Made by a program: the position numbers and the translations under genes. Below the pieces are notes generated by a model that was not told the DNA's origin, searched no databases, and saw nothing but the letters and a program-made list of their open reading frames with translations. Below are positions 6,685-7,551 of a stretch of DNA of 7,551 nt, piece by piece (positions within the stretch are counted from its first letter, which is position 1; each line of letters starts with the position of its first letter). The stretch comes from an uncultured Collinsella sp. (GTDB lineage Bacteria; Actinomycetota; Coriobacteriia; Coriobacteriales; Coriobacteriaceae). The DNA lies in the NCBI GenBank assembly GCA_958448375.1, contig CAUDDU010000039.1:1-7551 (forward strand). The letters run 5' to 3'.

Positions 6685-7551
6685 ATGGCGTCTGCCGATC
6701 GTCCCACGTTGTTTATCAATGCGACCGTCTTGGATGGTTTGGAACATATGGAGCCGCAGCCCGACATGGCCGTGGCCGTTGAGCGCGGTCTCATCACGTG
6801 GATGGGGCCGAGTGCCGTGGCGCAGGCGCCTGCAGGTGCCGAGGTCATCGACCTGGCAGGGGCGTATCTCATGCCAGGCCTCATCAATATGCATGTGCAT
6901 CTATGCGGCTCGGGCAAGCCGGTTTCGGCGGGCGATGCGGGCGCGCTGATGAAGAAGCTCGATAATCCCGTGGGGCGCGCCATCGTGCGCCACATTCTTA
7001 AGGGCAGCGCCCAACAACAGCTGGCAAGTGGCGTGACCACGGTGCGCGGCGCGGGCGACCCGCTGTTTGCCGATCTTGCCGTGCGCGATGCTATCGATGC
7101 CGGCAAGTATCAAGGTCCTCGCCTGGTGGCGCCGGGAACGGGCGTCACGGTGCCGGGCGGCCATGGTGCAGGCTTGTTCGCCCAGGTGGCCAACAGTCCC
7201 GCCGAGGCAGCCGAACAGGTGCGCGACCTGTATGCGCGCGGTGCCGACGTCATTAAGCTGTTCGTAACGGGCGGCGTGTTCGACGCGACCGAGGTGGGCG
7301 AGCCGGGAGTGCTGCGTATGCCCGTGGAGGTTGCCGCAGCGGCGTGCAAGGCGGCACACGATATGGGTCTTCCGGTTATGGCCCATGTCGAGAGTACCGA
7401 AGGTGTGAAGGCCGCGCTTGAGGCCGGCGTTGACACGATTGAGCACGGCGCTCCGTTGACGCCCGAGATCCTGGAACTGTACCGCGGCGCCGCGGGCACG
7501 CAGCTTGAGGGGCGTGCGCCGAGTGTGACCTGCACTATCAGCCCGGCGCTG
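6685..7551 (+). CDS. Amidohydrolase-superfamily metal-dependent hydrolase (3' truncated by window)
   Basis: The frame is open from ATG 6685 to the window end, giving 289 residues of a family usually near 400. The N-terminus has the small beta domain (LFINATVLDG, then GLITWMGPSA) followed by LMPGLINMHVHL, whose H70-x-H72 is the first metal pair. K191 in GADVIKLFVTGG sits where this superfamily has its carbamylated metal-bridging lysine. H234 (AHVES) and H254 (IEHG) match the next two metal ligands. The last ligand, an aspartate, would lie beyond the window. From memory the overall style (IKLFVTGG, AHVES, IEHG) fits the imidazolonepropionase-like and Xaa-Pro dipeptidase-like cytoplasmic amidohydrolases. 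Members hydrolyse cyclic amides, dipeptides or related C-N bonds; the substrate cannot be told here. It has its own ribosome binding site and probably its own promoter, and is not obviously linked to the nuclease or gltBD. Confidence 0.93.
   Translation, partial: MASADRPTLFINATVLDGLEHMEPQPDMAVAVERGLITWMGPSAVAQAPAGAEVIDLAGAYLMPGLINMHVHLCGSGKPVSAGDAGALMKKLDNPVGRAIVRHILKGSAQQQLASGVTTVRGAGDPLFADLAVRDAIDAGKYQGPRLVAPGTGVTVPGGHGAGLFAQVANSPAEAAEQVRDLYARGADVIKLFVTGGVFDATEVGEPGVLRMPVEVAAAACKAAHDMGLPVMAHVESTEGVKAALEAGVDTIEHGAPLTPEILELYRGAAGTQLEGRAPSVTCTISPAL

Noticed and set aside
6901..7535. Minus-strand open frames of 141-181 aa within the amidohydrolase region
   Set aside because: The + strand frame has a strong ribosome binding site and all expected metal-ligand motifs; the minus-strand frames are composition shadows.

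Overview
The window is high-GC, densely coded bacterial DNA with every recognisable gene on the + strand. The protein styles (gltBD, a long actinobacterial AbiEi/DUF559-type protein) and the short 'GGGGACGTTCC / TGCCGGCA' intergenic palindrome suggest a member of the Coriobacteriia, most likely Collinsella or a close relative. This assignment rests on recalled protein and intergenic style and was not tested by a search.

Region 1 (1-3830) is the 3' half of gltB followed by complete gltD. They are the large and small subunits of NADPH-dependent glutamate synthase (GOGAT), which makes two glutamates from glutamine and 2-oxoglutarate. The two genes are 5 nt apart, and the gltD ribosome binding site lies in the last codons of gltB, so they form one operon. 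Region 2 (3831-4246) has no convincing gene. It holds a nested REP-like palindrome (3862-3944), a probable intrinsic terminator (3981-4010) and a hairpin whose 3' arm overlaps the Shine-Dalgarno sequence of the next gene.

Region 3 (4247-4954) is a 235-residue soluble protein of unknown function. Region 4 (4995-6536) is the most unusual part. It contains six copies of an exactly 57-bp palindromic unit: 15-bp inverted arms around a 27-nt variable core. Neighbouring copies are 23-24 bp apart, giving an 80-81 bp period. Four copies lie upstream and two downstream of a gene for a predicted AbiEi-like winged-helix plus DUF559/Vsr-like (PD-(D/E)XK-fold) nuclease. The gene starts about 26 nt after copy 4 and ends 8 nt before copy 5. 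The layout recalls a REPtron (REP palindromes around a RAYT transposase), but with a restriction-endonuclease-fold protein in place of the tyrosine transposase. A link between nuclease and palindromes is an inference from position only.

Region 5 (6685-7551) is the 5' part of an amidohydrolase-superfamily gene, running off the window, with a strong ribosome binding site and a possible promoter. The core metabolic genes (gltBD, amidohydrolase) look like ordinary chromosome; the palindrome array with its nuclease looks like an accessory insertion between them.
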